This document shows positions 60,390-64,000 of a stretch of DNA of 64,000 nt, piece by piece. How positions within the stretch are numbered: position 1 is the stretch's first letter; every line of letters begins with the position of its first letter. Location of the stretch: the NCBI RefSeq assembly GCF_003641185.1, contig NZ_CP032757.1:3224001-3288000 (forward strand), written 5' to 3'. Both the position numbers and the translations under genes were made by a program. The DNA is from Lactiplantibacillus pentosus. GTDB lineage: Bacteria > Bacillota > Bacilli > Lactobacillales > Lactobacillaceae. Below the pieces are notes generated by a model. That model was given only the letters and a program-made list of their open reading frames with translations. It ran no database searches and was not told the DNA's origin.

Positions 60390-60426
60390 TTGAACACACG
60401 CAGAAGACGACCGTGCAATTTCAAAT
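60390..60426 (+). repeat. Short relic of the non-coding element
   Basis: TTGAACACACGCAGAAGACG..GTGCAATTTCAAAT matches the TTTGAACTCACGCAG..GCGCAATTTCAAAT segment near the left hairpins of the long copies (for example about 18257-18292). No ends are present. Confidence 0.55.
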
Positions 60427-60500
60427 TTTACACCCCATTGTAACGTTCGACAGTCTTTAAGGCAAATTTCCGTTTTATCTTTGACCGGTACTTCGAGACA

Positions 60501-60531
60501 CAAAAAAAGGAACCGAATTAACGATTCCTTA
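60501..60531 (-). terminator. rRNA operon terminator
   Basis: On the minus strand AAGGAATCG pairs with CGGTTCCTT, then T7, directly after 5S rRNA. The pairing tolerates one mismatch. Confidence 0.85.
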
Positions 60532-60535
60532 GGTT

Positions 60536-60652
60536 GCATGGCAACGTCCTACCCTCGCAGGGAGCGATCCCCCAACTACTCTCGGCGCTAAGAAGCTTAA
60601 CTTCTGTGTTCGACATGGGAACAGGTGTATCCTTCTCGCCATCGTCACCACA
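60536..60652 (-). rRNA. rrf: 5S ribosomal RNA
   Basis: 117 nt. On the minus strand it begins TGTGGTGACGATGGCGAGAA and includes the CCCATGTCGAACACAGAAG loop typical of 5S. Spaced 69 bp from 23S. Confidence 0.95.
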
Positions 60653-60721
60653 CTATTGAGAAACTTGTGCTCTCAAAACTAGACAATATCAAATGTTTCA
60701 TATGAACCGGAACACCAATTA

Positions 60722-64000
<3,279 letters not shown>

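Overview
The window comes from a low-to-moderate GC Gram-positive of the Lactobacillaceae, most likely Lactiplantibacillus (plantarum group). Evidence: strong AGGAGG-type ribosome sites, TTGACA/TATAAT promoters, a methionine T-box, a PerR/Fur protein, LrgA/LrgB, an Ami-type oligopeptide ABC operon, and the folate cluster order folB-folK-folE-folC-xtp-folP that is known from L. plantarum. The rRNA operon is typical of Bacillota. The species cannot be fixed from the sequence alone.

Layout. 1-8.2 kb: the start of a glucose-family PTS IIA protein, a HhH-GPD glycosylase, an FMN reductase, an orphan condensation-type acyltransferase, PerR, an orphan enterocin A-type bacteriocin immunity protein, a metallophosphoesterase, a 38-bp tandem repeat and a GNAT acetyltransferase. 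8.2-14.2 kb: ordinary genes (lrgB-lrgA, degV, a membrane zinc protease, a TM2 protein) alternate with four intergenic loci that look like one family of small RNAs. Each has a promoter, hairpins with C-rich loops and a terminator. 14.2-23.1 kb: an alpha/beta hydrolase, glycerate kinase, an atypical disulfide-reductase-like flavoprotein, and the purine genes purB, purA and guaC with PurBox-like motifs between purB and purA. 23.2-29.9 kb: an oppA-B-C-D-F operon resembling streptococcal Ami. 30.4-38.3 kb: a tyrosine phosphatase, cardiolipin synthase, small membrane proteins, an APC permease and a Kup potassium transporter.

38.3-42.6 kb is an accessory patch. It holds a P-loop-like ATPase with a degenerate Walker A, a broken RelB/DinJ antitoxin gene and an intact MazEF-type module. 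The toxin-antitoxin genes lie between an AI-2E-family transporter gene and a degenerate second copy of that gene's 3' end. 42.7-48.4 kb: a T-box-controlled methionine synthase-like gene, a paired SMR efflux system, a hemolysin III protein, and an ArsR/SmtB sensor divergent from a CDF zinc exporter with an operator between them. 49.6-54.7 kb: the folate operon, ending with an unusual 3-methyladenine glycosylase I-like gene. 55.9-60.3 kb: CvpA, an orphan metal-binding lipoprotein, a DHA2 MFS exporter and two small hypothetical genes. 60.5-64 kb: an rRNA operon on the minus strand (5S, 23S, 3' end of 16S) with no tRNA gene in the 16S-23S spacer.

Two features run across the window and are not explained by protein genes. 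One is the four-locus C-rich hairpin RNA family. The other is a family of non-coding, highly structured elements of about 0.9-1.07 kb bounded by inverted repeats, found in three long copies, one internally deleted copy, one truncated copy and one short relic, all between genes.
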